From the NCBI RefSeq assembly GCF_900129385.1, contig NZ_FQVO01000005.1:1-64000 (forward strand): a stretch of 64,000 bases of DNA. Direction: 5' to 3'. The translations under genes and the position numbers were made by a program. The DNA comes from Chryseobacterium takakiae (lineage in GTDB: Bacteria > Bacteroidota > Bacteroidia > Flavobacteriales > Weeksellaceae). The notes under the pieces were generated by a model, which was not told the DNA's origin, did no database searches, and was given only the letters and a program-made list of their open reading frames with translations. Shown here piece by piece: positions 8,429 to 17,484 of the stretch. The stretch's first letter is position 1. Every line of letters begins with the position of its first letter.

Positions 8429-10912
8429 TTATTTTTTATTGAATATTTCCCGTACTTTATTTCTAATTCTTATTAACAATGGTTCTTTGTAATTTTTATC
8501 TTCATCAAAATAGCCGTAACCATAGCCGTAGCCGTAGCCATAGCCATATCCCTGCTTCGTATTGTAGTCATTATAAACGAGCCCGAGATTTCCTGTTTCT
8601 CCGTTGTGGTACTTTTCAGTAATCATTTTGAGCATATACTTTTCAGTGTATTCGTGGCGGACTACATAGATATTGGTATCAGAATATTTCATCAGTTCGT
8701 AAGAATCTGCAACCAGACCCACCGGCGGTGAATCAATAATAATAAAGTCATACAGGCTTTTCAGTTCCTGAATAAAGCGGATATTGCTTTCACCCATAAG
8801 CAATTCGGAAGGATTTGGAGGGATTGGCCCTGATGTAGCCACATCAAGATTAGGGATTTTCGTTTTATTAATAATCTGGCTCATTTCTACCTCACCGGTA
8901 AGATAATTGGAAATTCCATATTTGTTATCAATTCTGAAATCCCCGAAAATTTTTGGTTTTCTAAGGTCCATTCCCAGAAGAATTGTTTTTTTATCGCTCA
9001 GCCCTAATACGGAAGCCAGGTTGATGGAAACATAAGTTTTCCCTTCACCGCCGATGGATGATGTTACCAGAATTATTTTACTTCCCCGGTCACTTCCTGC
9101 TAAAAACCTCATATTGGCCCTGATTCCTCTGAACGCCTCCGAAACCGAAGATTTTGGCTGATCCAGCACGGTGAGCATTGTTTCATTGGTATTGTTCCCA
9201 ATAACACCGAGAAGGGGAATTCTTGTGGCATTAAGCAATTCTTTAATATTTCTGATTCTATTGTCGAGCAATTCTCCTATTACGATAAACAGTATAGGAA
9301 GTATCAGAAGTCCGCCTATAATTCCTGCTTTAACTGCTTTTATATTTGGTGCTATCGGTGCCTGCCCTATATTTTTGGCCGGATCTATCACATTGATATC
9401 GGACTGGTTTCCTGCTATCTTTAACTGTGTTTCATTTTGTCTGCTCAGGAGACTGTTGTAGGTTGCCTCAATCATGTTGTACCCTCTTTCCGCATCAAGG
9501 TATTTTCTTTCCTTTTCGGGATAAGTAGTAAGATCTGAATTGGCTTCCATTACTTCTCGGTTTATTTTAGCTATTTCTTCGAGATAACCTGAATAATAAT
9601 TACCCAAGACACCACTTGAATTAGTTCTGGCGTCATTTATGAGTTTATTGATTTCAACCATTGGCTCGGAATTCGGTTTGTAAATAAGCGCCATTTCGCG
9701 TCTTTTGATGTATAAATCTTTAAGCTCAGAAACCGTAGCTGAAAAAGCACCATCCTGAAATCCTGCTGCAGTGGTACTGATCATTTTATCGAAGTTCTGT
9801 GAAGCAAGGGAATTTTTTATATGGCGCAATGAACTTATTTTACTTTCAAGATCTGCTTTTTTAGACTCTAGCTCCTTAATTTTATTAAGAGACTTTTCAT
9901 CTCTGTCTTTAATATCATAAAGCTTTTCGGTGGTCTTCATATAATTGAGGACATAGGCGCTTGAATCCAGCTTTTTTCTTATATTATCAAGATTTTTCTG
10001 CAAATAAGCGTTGGTATTTTTATCAACAATCAATTTATCAGCCTGCCTTTTTTTCTGCAGTTCGCTTACAGATTTATTAAGAAAATTTACGGTGCCATTG
10101 AGATTATATCCTTTTTTGGTAATAATCATGATGCTGCTAATTTCTTTGTCAAAATCAACTCCTATAGTAGAAACAATATCCCGTACCGCATTATTTACCG
10201 TACTTAGATTAACAATGATATTCTGCAGGTCAATTTTCCGTATAATGGGATTTTTCACCAGCCTGAATCTTAGATTAGGAGTTGTGAACCATTCTCCAAT
10301 CTCAATGATCCTGTTATCAGGTCTGTCATAGGGATCAACTGTAGTAAATCCTTCTGTTACATAACTGTACAAATTCCGGGAATGCCCGTCTTCCGGCAGA
10401 ACAACCTCAAATTTATCATTACCTTTGGGAATCAGCGTTATAGGATAATTTATCTGCTGAAGATGTTTTTTATCCACCTGGAGCAGAACAGGCACATCAT
10501 CTTTGTCAAGATACGTTGATTTGATAACGCCTTTAGTAGAATAATTTACATACAGTTCTAATTCTTTTACCAGAAATTCATTGTGCGTTCTCGACAGCAG
10601 CATTTTTTTCAGGTAAATACCGTCCTGGTTTCCTCCCTGCCCCCAAATAAAATTGATAGACTGGTTGGGAGTAAAATAGCTGGATGTATTATTTGAAATA
10701 CTTAATGATAGATTGGAAGCATAGATATTTTGTGCATAATATTTACTGTATACCCATGAAATGGCATAGCCTATAACAAACATAATTACAAACCAATACC
10801 AGTTTTTCAGTATTCTGTTAAAAAAATGGGTAAGGTCAAACATTGCAAATGAGCCATATTTTCCTTCCTGAGAATCGTCTTTCTCAATTTTTGTCTCTTT
10901 TTCAGGGATCAT
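8429..10912 (-). CDS. Wzc-type polysaccharide co-polymerase / tyrosine autokinase
   Basis: This 827-residue inner-membrane protein joins a Wzz-like chain-length domain to a cytoplasmic BY-kinase. A first membrane helix lies near residues 38-55, a long periplasmic coiled-coil part follows, and a second helix is near 535-555. The kinase has Walker A IGGEGKTYVSINLA (about 614-628), Walker A' ILLGMDLRKPKI and Walker B FIIIDSPP. The C-terminal tail carries seven consecutive Gly-Tyr pairs (about residues 789-804), an extreme form of the tyrosine cluster that such kinases trans-phosphorylate. It is followed by no other export gene; the Wza partner is immediately upstream (4 bases). Confidence 0.92.
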   Translation of the reverse strand: MIPEKETKIEKDDSQEGKYGSFAMFDLTHFFNRILKNWYWFVIMFVIGYAISWVYSKYYAQNIYASNLSLSISNNTSSYFTPNQSINFIWGQGGNQDGIYLKKMLLSRTHNEFLVKELELYVNYSTKGVIKSTYLDKDDVPVLLQVDKKHLQQINYPITLIPKGNDKFEVVLPEDGHSRNLYSYVTEGFTTVDPYDRPDNRIIEIGEWFTTPNLRFRLVKNPIIRKIDLQNIIVNLSTVNNAVRDIVSTIGVDFDKEISSIMIITKKGYNLNGTVNFLNKSVSELQKKRQADKLIVDKNTNAYLQKNLDNIRKKLDSSAYVLNYMKTTEKLYDIKDRDEKSLNKIKELESKKADLESKISSLRHIKNSLASQNFDKMISTTAAGFQDGAFSATVSELKDLYIKRREMALIYKPNSEPMVEINKLINDARTNSSGVLGNYYSGYLEEIAKINREVMEANSDLTTYPEKERKYLDAERGYNMIEATYNSLLSRQNETQLKIAGNQSDINVIDPAKNIGQAPIAPNIKAVKAGIIGGLLILPILFIVIGELLDNRIRNIKELLNATRIPLLGVIGNNTNETMLTVLDQPKSSVSEAFRGIRANMRFLAGSDRGSKIILVTSSIGGEGKTYVSINLASVLGLSDKKTILLGMDLRKPKIFGDFRIDNKYGISNYLTGEVEMSQIINKTKIPNLDVATSGPIPPNPSELLMGESNIRFIQELKSLYDFIIIDSPPVGLVADSYELMKYSDTNIYVVRHEYTEKYMLKMITEKYHNGETGNLGLVYNDYNTKQGYGYGYGYGYGYGYFDEDKNYKEPLLIRIRNKVREIFNKK

Positions 10913-10916
10913 AATA

Positions 10917-11777
10917 TTAAAGATTTTTAAGAAGAAGATAGATGGACAGTGCCGTTGTGATAACTGAAACTCCTGTTGTTAAGGTCTGTATAGGATCTTT
11001 TCCCAGACCATTCAGACTTTTTGCTCTTGTGTTAAGGTATATTTCGTCTCCGTTCTGAACATAATAATAGGGGGAATTCATAATATCTTCCCGGGTAAGA
11101 TCAATTCTTGCAATCTTAATTCCTTCCGGAAGTTTTCGGTGAATAACGATATTCTTTTTATCGACATTTCTGTTGAGCCCACCGTTCATGGCCAATGCTT
11201 CCGTAATATTAAGGGTGTTTTTATGGGCAACTTTTTCTCCTGTGAGTCCCGTTGTTTCAATATCTCCCAGTATATAATAGGTAATCCCGTCGGTATTCAG
11301 TCTGACTTCGGATTTTCCTTCCTGAAAATTTTCATTGACTTTTGTCTGTATTTCCTGAGCTACCTCTTCAATTGTTCGTCCTTCAGCTTTAATATAACCG
11401 ATGCCAAAAACATTGATATCCCCTTTGGAATCTACTTTTAATCCATTGAAGTAAAATACAGAGTTCCCTCCGCCTCCCCTTACTCCCTGATTAAATGCTC
11501 CTCCCGAAATCGGAGTACCCTGGCCTACATTATTTGCCGAAGTATTGAGAGAGGAATAAAACTGTGCGGCATCACCTTTCGGAGTTGTAACAATATTAAG
11601 ATTTAATATGTCGTTTCTGGTAATCCTGTAAATGGGAATATTGTAAGGAATAAGTCCTTCTTCGTTAATCACCAGGCTTTCGTTCGGCTGCATATACCGG
11701 ACATCCTTTGTTGTAATGCAGGAGACCATCAGGAAAGGCAGCATTATTAAAAATAAATACTTATAATTCTTCATCAT
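10917..11777 (-). CDS. Wza-type polysaccharide export lipoprotein
   Basis: The 286-residue protein has a lipoprotein signal ending LMVSC (Cys20), then a polysaccharide export domain (YNIPIYRITRNDILNLNIVT, about 45-64) and SLBB-type segments (for example GDIETTGLTGEKVA near 170-185). A hydrophobic C-terminal segment (about 265-286) fits the outer-membrane helix of Wza proteins. It should form the outer-membrane channel for the polysaccharide handled by the adjacent Wzc-like kinase. Either of two adjacent ATG codons may be the start. Confidence 0.9.
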   Translation of the reverse strand: MMKNYKYLFLIMLPFLMVSCITTKDVRYMQPNESLVINEEGLIPYNIPIYRITRNDILNLNIVTTPKGDAAQFYSSLNTSANNVGQGTPISGGAFNQGVRGGGGNSVFYFNGLKVDSKGDINVFGIGYIKAEGRTIEEVAQEIQTKVNENFQEGKSEVRLNTDGITYYILGDIETTGLTGEKVAHKNTLNITEALAMNGGLNRNVDKKNIVIHRKLPEGIKIARIDLTREDIMNSPYYYVQNGDEIYLNTRAKSLNGLGKDPIQTLTTGVSVITTALSIYLLLKNL

Positions 11778-11803
11778 ATTTTTGAAATTATTGTGAAACA
11801 GAT

Positions 11804-12931
11804 CTAATTTCTAGTGTTTTTAATATGCCTCAGGGTATAAATAAAGTGAGGAATGTATGCGCCTAAAAAACCTAAAAATATTATAATAAACAGTAAAAGA
11901 TTAACATTGGTGTGTCTCAGACAATACGCCAAACCCACCACAAAAAGATAGTACAAAATGATATAACCGGACGATCTTCTGTGTGTAAGATTGAGTTTTA
12001 AAAGCCTGTGATGAATATGATTTTTATCCGCATCAAAAGGTGACTTTTTATTGATCAACCTGATAATAATTACATTCAGCGTATCGATAATAGGCAGAAT
12101 CAGAATAGCAACTGCAACTACCGGAGCAGACTGGAGGTGGTATCTGGGAACATCAGGAAGCTTTTTATCAATAAAAATATCAATAAAAGAGATAGAAGTA
12201 AATGCCAGCAGAAATCCCAACAGCATTGATCCCGTATCACCCATAAAGATTTTATCGGTTCTGTAATTGGATAAATTATAATAAAGAAAAGCCAGCACAG
12301 ACCCGATAATGATAACCGATAAAACGACCAGCGGATAGTTGTATGAACCTAATCTATAATAACTTATTCCGAAAAGCGCACTGCATACCACAGAATACCC
12401 TCCTGCAAGGCCGTCAATTCCATCAATAAGATTAAAGGCATTGATAAGAATAATAAAGGTAACGATACTGAAGATCACACTTACAAAATAATTGATTTCA
12501 TAAATCCCGAAAATTCCGAAGAGATTTCTTATCCTGATATCAGAACCGATCACAACCAGGCATGAAACAATAATCTGTGCAACAAGTTTCTTGTAAGCTC
12601 TCATAATGACAATATCATCCATTACGCCTACATAAAGCAGGATAACCAATGAGGCAAACAGAAACTTATAAAGATCAAAAAGTTCGTAGGCAAAAATAGG
12701 CGCACAGATCCCGATGGAATAAAATATGGCGACCCCTCCCAGGTTGGCGATTTTGCGTAAATGAGAACTTCTTATTCCCGGCTCATCCATCAGATTCTTT
12801 TTTCTGGAAATCTTGATAATGGTTGGAATTGAAAAAAAAGTGATTAAAAAAGAAAATAAAAAACCAAGTCCTATTTTAATGTAAAAGATGGGAAGACCCG
12901 ATTGAGCTAAAAATAATTCAAAATTTTTCAT
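11804..12931 (-). CDS. WecA/MraY-family undecaprenyl-phosphate glycosyl-1-phosphate transferase
   Basis: This polytopic enzyme (375 residues, about ten membrane helices) transfers a sugar-1-phosphate from a UDP-sugar to undecaprenyl phosphate, the first step of polysaccharide assembly. Recognisable cytoplasmic motifs are DDIVIM (about 105-110), NAFNLIDGIDGLAGG (about 165-179), FMGDTGSMLLGF (about 229-240) and the His-rich HIHHRLL loop near 305. It lies just upstream of the Wza/Wzc pair, so it probably initiates the same polymer. Whether the sugar is GlcNAc or another cannot be told. Confidence 0.9.
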   Translation of the reverse strand: MKNFELFLAQSGLPIFYIKIGLGFLFSFLITFFSIPTIIKISRKKNLMDEPGIRSSHLRKIANLGGVAIFYSIGICAPIFAYELFDLYKFLFASLVILLYVGVMDDIVIMRAYKKLVAQIIVSCLVVIGSDIRIRNLFGIFGIYEINYFVSVIFSIVTFIILINAFNLIDGIDGLAGGYSVVCSALFGISYYRLGSYNYPLVVLSVIIIGSVLAFLYYNLSNYRTDKIFMGDTGSMLLGFLLAFTSISFIDIFIDKKLPDVPRYHLQSAPVVAVAILILPIIDTLNVIIIRLINKKSPFDADKNHIHHRLLKLNLTHRRSSGYIILYYLFVVGLAYCLRHTNVNLLLFIIIFLGFLGAYIPHFIYTLRHIKNTRN

Positions 12932-13020
12932 TTTTTTCCATTTAAAAGCACTGTCCTACTCTGTGAGGATATCCGGAAAAGTTGTGTAAGCTTCTCCGAA
13001 CAGCACTTACATTTGTGTTT

Positions 13021-14022
13021 TTATATAAATTTTCTTATCAGTTTTTTCTGCCCTGCAAAAAATAAAAGATAAAATAAGCTTTTTTTCAATGACAAAGATA
13101 ATAGATAATTCTTACCAAAACGATTAAATTGCAATAAATTTTTAAGTTTTATTTCCCTTTTGCTCATAAAAAATTCAAGCTTTTCACACATTTTATAAAA
13201 AATCTCATCATTTTTTACAAAAGCGAGATATGCTAGAAAGGAATACACCCCTTCAAAAATCTGAAAGTTCTTAAGCTCTACTACTTTATCCGAATATTTT
13301 GTTGTTTTGAAATATTCTTCCACTTCCTCTACTGCCTTTAAAATATCAAGCCCCTTTTCGGTGTGGGTTCTACTGATGGAATCGGTTCTTTCAAGATATT
13401 GGTAATGGAAATTCTGGGTCTGGGCAATTGTTGTACAATCCAGTAAAAGCCGGGGAATAAGCTGAATATCTTCAAAATGAACATTTTTTTTAAATCTTTT
13501 TTCAATAAAAAGACTTTTCTTAAACAGTTTATTGCAGGCAAAATAGCTGATATCGGAAAAAACGGAAAAATTACTTTCAAGATCGATTTTCTCAGGCATC
13601 TCAGGAACCTGAATCAGTTTTTGCAGAATGTTGCCGCGCTCATCTACTTTCAAAACATTACAGATCACCATTTCCGCGGCATGCTTTTCGGCAAGCACTG
13701 CCATCTCTTCAAACATTGCAGGACTTACGTAATCATCACTATCTACAAAGCCGATATAATCTCCCGTTGCCCTGTCGACACCGAAGTTCCGGGCATCGCT
13801 GAGGCCACCGTTTTCTTTTTGAAAAGCTTTTATTCTGTCCGGATATTTTTGCGCGTAATCCCGGATAATTTCTTCGGAATGATCTGTACTTCCGTCATTT
13901 ATCACCAGGATTTCCAGATTCTCATGACTCTGGGAAATTAAAGAATCGAGACATTTGGAAAGATATTTTTCAACATTATAAACCGGAACAATTACAGAAA
14001 CTTTTGAGGGAACATGTTTCAT
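13021..14022 (-). CDS. Family 2 glycosyltransferase
   Basis: A 333-residue GT-A-fold glycosyltransferase. The N-terminal SVIVPVYNVEKYLSKCLDSL (about 9-28) and NDGSTDHSEEI (41-51) bind the nucleotide sugar, and GFVDSDDY (about 91-98) contains the DxD metal site. No membrane helix is evident, so it is cytoplasmic. It lies at the upstream end of the polysaccharide genes, 3 bases after the arginase-fold gene. The acceptor and donor are unknown. Confidence 0.88.
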   Translation of the reverse strand: MKHVPSKVSVIVPVYNVEKYLSKCLDSLISQSHENLEILVINDGSTDHSEEIIRDYAQKYPDRIKAFQKENGGLSDARNFGVDRATGDYIGFVDSDDYVSPAMFEEMAVLAEKHAAEMVICNVLKVDERGNILQKLIQVPEMPEKIDLESNFSVFSDISYFACNKLFKKSLFIEKRFKKNVHFEDIQLIPRLLLDCTTIAQTQNFHYQYLERTDSISRTHTEKGLDILKAVEEVEEYFKTTKYSDKVVELKNFQIFEGVYSFLAYLAFVKNDEIFYKMCEKLEFFMSKREIKLKNLLQFNRFGKNYLLSLSLKKSLFYLLFFAGQKKLIRKFI

Positions 14023-14025
14023 ATA

Positions 14026-15096
14026 TTAAATTTTCGTCAGTCGGGTGTTCAGCCAGCCTTTTTTAGCTTCATCAAAATCCTTACGGGAGCAGGGCACGCA
14101 GTTTTCTATATTTTCATCATCCCCGAAATACCAGAGATTGCTGAACGTATCCCGTTTGAAAGCATACTGGCGGTCATCAATCAGGACATAAAATATTTCA
14201 TAATGCCTTTCTTTGGGATGAGATCTCTGAATATTGATTCCTTCGATGAGGTACCAGATCATTTGTGCAAGAAGCTGGTGGTTGAGCTGATTTTCCGAGT
14301 AAATATTATAATTAAAAATCCCCACGGATTTCAAATTTTCACTGAGCCCGATCTCTTTCATATACGCGCAGACCTCCCTCCTGTTCAGTCCGTTTACCTG
14401 CGGATTCATGGAAAAAGGCTCACTGAAGCTTTCAATGGCATCACAATTTACGGTTACCAGGTCTGCTTTTCTGAAAAACGGCTCTGTTTTCTCTGTAGAA
14501 TTCATCATTTCGGCAAGGCGGATAATGTCAAATTCCACTTCTTTTATGAGTCTTACAGAATCAATTTCGTTCAGATGTTTCTGATAGCCGAGGTGATGGT
14601 AATTGTTAATCGAAAAATTCTTTGCCCCGAAAATCTTGCTGAGGAAAGTATATTCGTTAATCAGTTCTCCCTGCTGAAGGGAAATAATATTGCTGATCTG
14701 GGTATAATTGATATTTTTTGTATGAAAATTAAGCGCTGAAAAAAGGGAAAACGAAAAATCGTTGGAACCTCCGATGATTATCGGAATAGCCCTTTTATAA
14801 TGGCAAGCTGACAGAACTTCCTGTAAGATATAATGAGAATCCTGAACTGATTTCCCGGAAACAAGATCACCGAGATCTACCACCGGGATTTCAAAATCAA
14901 GCTGTGAAAGTTTGTAAAACTCTCTTCGGATGCCGGTAAAATCCTGCACTTCCGCATCTCCATTGGCACCTCTGTAATCCGAAACAAAAAGAAGGACAAT
15001 GCTGTCTTCTTTAATGTCCTTGGTTATTCTGTGCCCGATCTGCCAGCTTTCTGTTTTGAAATTTCTTGGCGAAATAATAAAATCTTCAAAATTCAT
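14026..15096 (-). CDS. Arginase/formiminoglutamase-fold protein with degenerate metal site
   Basis: The 356 residues keep the fold landmarks of ureohydrolases, but the metal ligands are gone. The GGDHS motif is GGSND (109-113), the DAHxD motif reads SLQQG at about 139-143, and the SxDxD motif reads VNCDA (216-220) with only the second Asp kept. It is therefore unlikely to hydrolyse an arginine-like substrate. Databases tend to call such Bacteroidota proteins formimidoylglutamase; the visible residues argue against that activity. It is followed after 3 bases by a GT2 gene, with no functional tie apparent. Confidence 0.65.
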   Translation of the reverse strand: MNFEDFIISPRNFKTESWQIGHRITKDIKEDSIVLLFVSDYRGANGDAEVQDFTGIRREFYKLSQLDFEIPVVDLGDLVSGKSVQDSHYILQEVLSACHYKRAIPIIIGGSNDFSFSLFSALNFHTKNINYTQISNIISLQQGELINEYTFLSKIFGAKNFSINNYHHLGYQKHLNEIDSVRLIKEVEFDIIRLAEMMNSTEKTEPFFRKADLVTVNCDAIESFSEPFSMNPQVNGLNRREVCAYMKEIGLSENLKSVGIFNYNIYSENQLNHQLLAQMIWYLIEGINIQRSHPKERHYEIFYVLIDDRQYAFKRDTFSNLWYFGDDENIENCVPCSRKDFDEAKKGWLNTRLTKI

Positions 15097-15178
15097 GATC
15101 CCTTTTCAATATATATATTGAGATCAAAAATATTAAAATTAAATTATTCCTCAAGCATAAAAATAACAGCAGTTGTTC

Positions 15179-15211
15179 AACTTTGTCAAAGATTATAACT
15201 TTGACAAAGTT
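15179..15211. terminator. Perfect hairpin, probable terminator
   Basis: Two complementary 13-base arms, AACTTTGTCAAAG (15179-15191) and CTTTGACAAAGTT (15199-15211), enclose the loop ATTATAA. It follows the stop of the GH43-like gene on the minus strand. The symmetric stem without a long U tract may instead be a dispersed repeat doing terminator duty. Confidence 0.55.
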
Positions 15212-15221
15212 CTGCAGACCA

Positions 15222-16310
15222 TTATTTTTTGGCACTCAGGATCTCAAAAACAAAAGTGGTAGAAGTCTCAAAATCTCCTCCTTGTGTGGCTCCAAATAAA
15301 AACCGCGGTACTTCTCCGTCTTTATCCTGCAAAAGCATCGGTCTTTCCAGCCTGCCAAATCTGTTTAAATTTTTAGGAGGAGACGGTTCTGTAATATATC
15401 TTTTCATATTGAGGTAAGCCACTTCCGGATTTGTCCAGCTGACTCCGTCTTTTGTCGTCAGATGCAGCCCAAATTCATGGTTAAAAAATCCCATATCGCG
15501 GGCAATCATATGAAATTTTCCATTTTGCTTCCAGACAAAAGCATCTTCCAACTGAGCATTATTGGGCAATGATGAAAAATCAATCACAGGATTTTCGGAT
15601 ACTTTTAAGTAGGGCCCCAATGGTGAATCGGCCTTTGCCAGACCGTATTTCCTGTTTCCCCTGACCGGGCCTTTCTGGGTTTCATACTCATGTGTGTTCC
15701 AGGATTTGTAGAAGAGCCAGTATTTTCCGTCGTTTCCTTTTACGAAAGCGGGATTCGTGGTACAGTGATCGTCCCATGCGCCTTCTTTTCCCGGAAGCAG
15801 CAGCGGCTGGTCAGGCCTTGTCCATGGTCCGTCAATACTGTCTGAAATAGCAAGTCCGATTCTTTTGGTATTGGTTTTTCCATTGGAATTTCCCATGAAA
15901 AATAATAAATATTGATTGCCGACTTTCTTAATTAAAGGATTATGACAGGTCGTTGCATCCCAAAAACCTTCCCCTCTGGGTGCAAGAATAATTTCTTTAT
16001 GTTCGAATGTATCAAATGGAGAATTGGCTTCGGCGCGACAAATCTCCGATCCGTTGAGCCAGCCGCCCATTCCCTTTTCCTTTTTCCACCGGGAATAAAA
16101 CAAATGAACTTTACCATCCTCCCCCCAGATCGGCGAGCTGCACCAAATATAGTAGCCCTCCAAAGCAAGTGATCTTCCGATGGGTTTCAGCCTGAAATAA
16201 GGCTCTTTGTCTGAGGACGGTAAGCCTGTAAAAGATGAGCCCAACAATATGGCAGCCATTCCCAACGCCGAGGTCTGAAGAAATTCTTTGCGGGTAAAAG
16301 ATTTTTCCAT
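15222..16310 (-). CDS. Secreted glycoside-hydrolase-like protein (five-bladed propeller, GH43-like)
   Basis: The 362-residue protein has an export signal (FTRKEFLQTSALGMAAILLG) resembling a Tat signal but with Arg-Lys instead of Arg-Arg. The body has repeated blades of the GH43/GH117 type: WCSSPIWGEDGKVHLFYSRW, CHNPLIKKVGNQYLLFFMGN and TNPAFVKGNDGKYWLFYKSW, with acidic residues in DDHCTTNP and LEDAFVWKQNGKFHM. It probably acts on a polysaccharide outside the cytoplasm; the substrate is unknown. It stands alone between two hairpins. Confidence 0.75.
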   Translation of the reverse strand: MEKSFTRKEFLQTSALGMAAILLGSSFTGLPSSDKEPYFRLKPIGRSLALEGYYIWCSSPIWGEDGKVHLFYSRWKKEKGMGGWLNGSEICRAEANSPFDTFEHKEIILAPRGEGFWDATTCHNPLIKKVGNQYLLFFMGNSNGKTNTKRIGLAISDSIDGPWTRPDQPLLLPGKEGAWDDHCTTNPAFVKGNDGKYWLFYKSWNTHEYETQKGPVRGNRKYGLAKADSPLGPYLKVSENPVIDFSSLPNNAQLEDAFVWKQNGKFHMIARDMGFFNHEFGLHLTTKDGVSWTNPEVAYLNMKRYITEPSPPKNLNRFGRLERPMLLQDKDGEVPRFLFGATQGGDFETSTTFVFEILSAKK

Positions 16311-16448
16311 TGCACTTATTTGAAAGCTAATTTATAAGAAACGGGTTTAAGTAGTGTCCTGCTGTTTAGGGTTGTAAATTGCCTTTAATCAATAAAACTC
16401 TAAATCATAATTGTTATATTTGATTTATTAATAACATGAATAAACTCT

Positions 16449-17417
16449 ATGATCAAGGTGACTAAACTATTCATTTTTACAATTATATTTTTAGCAGGAA
16501 CAATAAAAACATTTGCAACAACTTGGAATGAACCGTGGACAGACAAAGTAATTAAAGAATCAGATTACTTCGTTTTCGCTGATATCATTTCTTATGATAA
16601 AGAAAAAGGAATAAAGATTAAAATAATAAAACAGCTTGGAGGAGAAAAATTACCATTAGAAATTGAGATAACAAACTTTTATTTATTAGATATAACGAGT
16701 AGTTCAGGAGGTCATGGACCAGAGTTTCCAGATTTTGAAGGTATTAAACAAAGTTATTTCTTTATCAAAAAGAACTCACAAGATAAATTTTGTATTTCAA
16801 CACCTACATCTGGTTTTGATTATATTGTAGATGATAATGTTCATGCAACTTATCGACATTCGTATCATCAAGCATCCATTCCTATTGATATTTATGAAAT
16901 GACGATGACAGCAATTTTTAATCATTATCATCACCTGAATTACAACAGAGTACAAATAACCAATTTTATTAATCAAACTTTATCTGAAAAACCAGCAGGA
17001 TTTAGTGACAATGAGATTAAAACATTTTTCCTTCAACATGTCGCAATGGAAACCATATTTCATCTGAAAATAGATGGATATTACAACCTGCTTTTACCAT
17101 TTTTTAATGACAAATCAAATTTTCATCATAGAGTTTCTGCATCTAGGGCTCTAGCTGCAAGTAATAACCAAAAAACTATCAAAACTTTAGTAAACAAAAT
17201 TGCTGTCAACAAAGATGACGATTTTACAACAGTAATTTGTATATGGACTTTAAAAGAACTAAAACCAAAAGACATTAAAAAAGATTTACAAAAATTAATT
17301 GCAAAAGCTTCAACTAAAGGCAATGGATTTGGTGGTAATATTATGGATTCTCGAGTAGGAACAGATTTTCCAACTGTAAAAAGAGCTTTGGAGGAATTAA
17401 TAAAGACATTAGAATAA
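16449..17417 (+). CDS. Exported HEAT-repeat-like protein of unknown function
   Basis: The 322 residues start with a signal peptide (to about 23, TFAT). The C-terminal half (about 205-320) has helical repeats in which ALAASNNQKTIKTLVNKI and LKELKPKDIKKDLQKLIAK resemble HEAT units. The middle is His-rich (NHYHHLNY). It is the only plus-strand gene between 779 and 23617 and its codon use looks more AT-rich than its neighbours, which hints at recent acquisition. TATATTTG (about 16417) is a possible -7 element. I do not recognise a function. Confidence 0.65.
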   Translation: MIKVTKLFIFTIIFLAGTIKTFATTWNEPWTDKVIKESDYFVFADIISYDKEKGIKIKIIKQLGGEKLPLEIEITNFYLLDITSSSGGHGPEFPDFEGIKQSYFFIKKNSQDKFCISTPTSGFDYIVDDNVHATYRHSYHQASIPIDIYEMTMTAIFNHYHHLNYNRVQITNFINQTLSEKPAGFSDNEIKTFFLQHVAMETIFHLKIDGYYNLLLPFFNDKSNFHHRVSASRALAASNNQKTIKTLVNKIAVNKDDDFTTVICIWTLKELKPKDIKKDLQKLIAKASTKGNGFGGNIMDSRVGTDFPTVKRALEELIKTLE

Positions 17418-17433
17418 TTCTGTATTAAAAAAC

Positions 17434-17463
17434 AATCCCCTTTTAATAACTTAAGAGGGGATT
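17434..17463. terminator. Bidirectional terminator
   Basis: AATCCCCTTTT pairs with AAGAGGGGATT through about 11 bp including one G-U pair, between the convergent HEAT-repeat gene and topA. A-rich and T-rich tracts lie on both sides. Confidence 0.7.
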
Positions 17464-17484
17464 AATATTTAAGTATAAACTATT

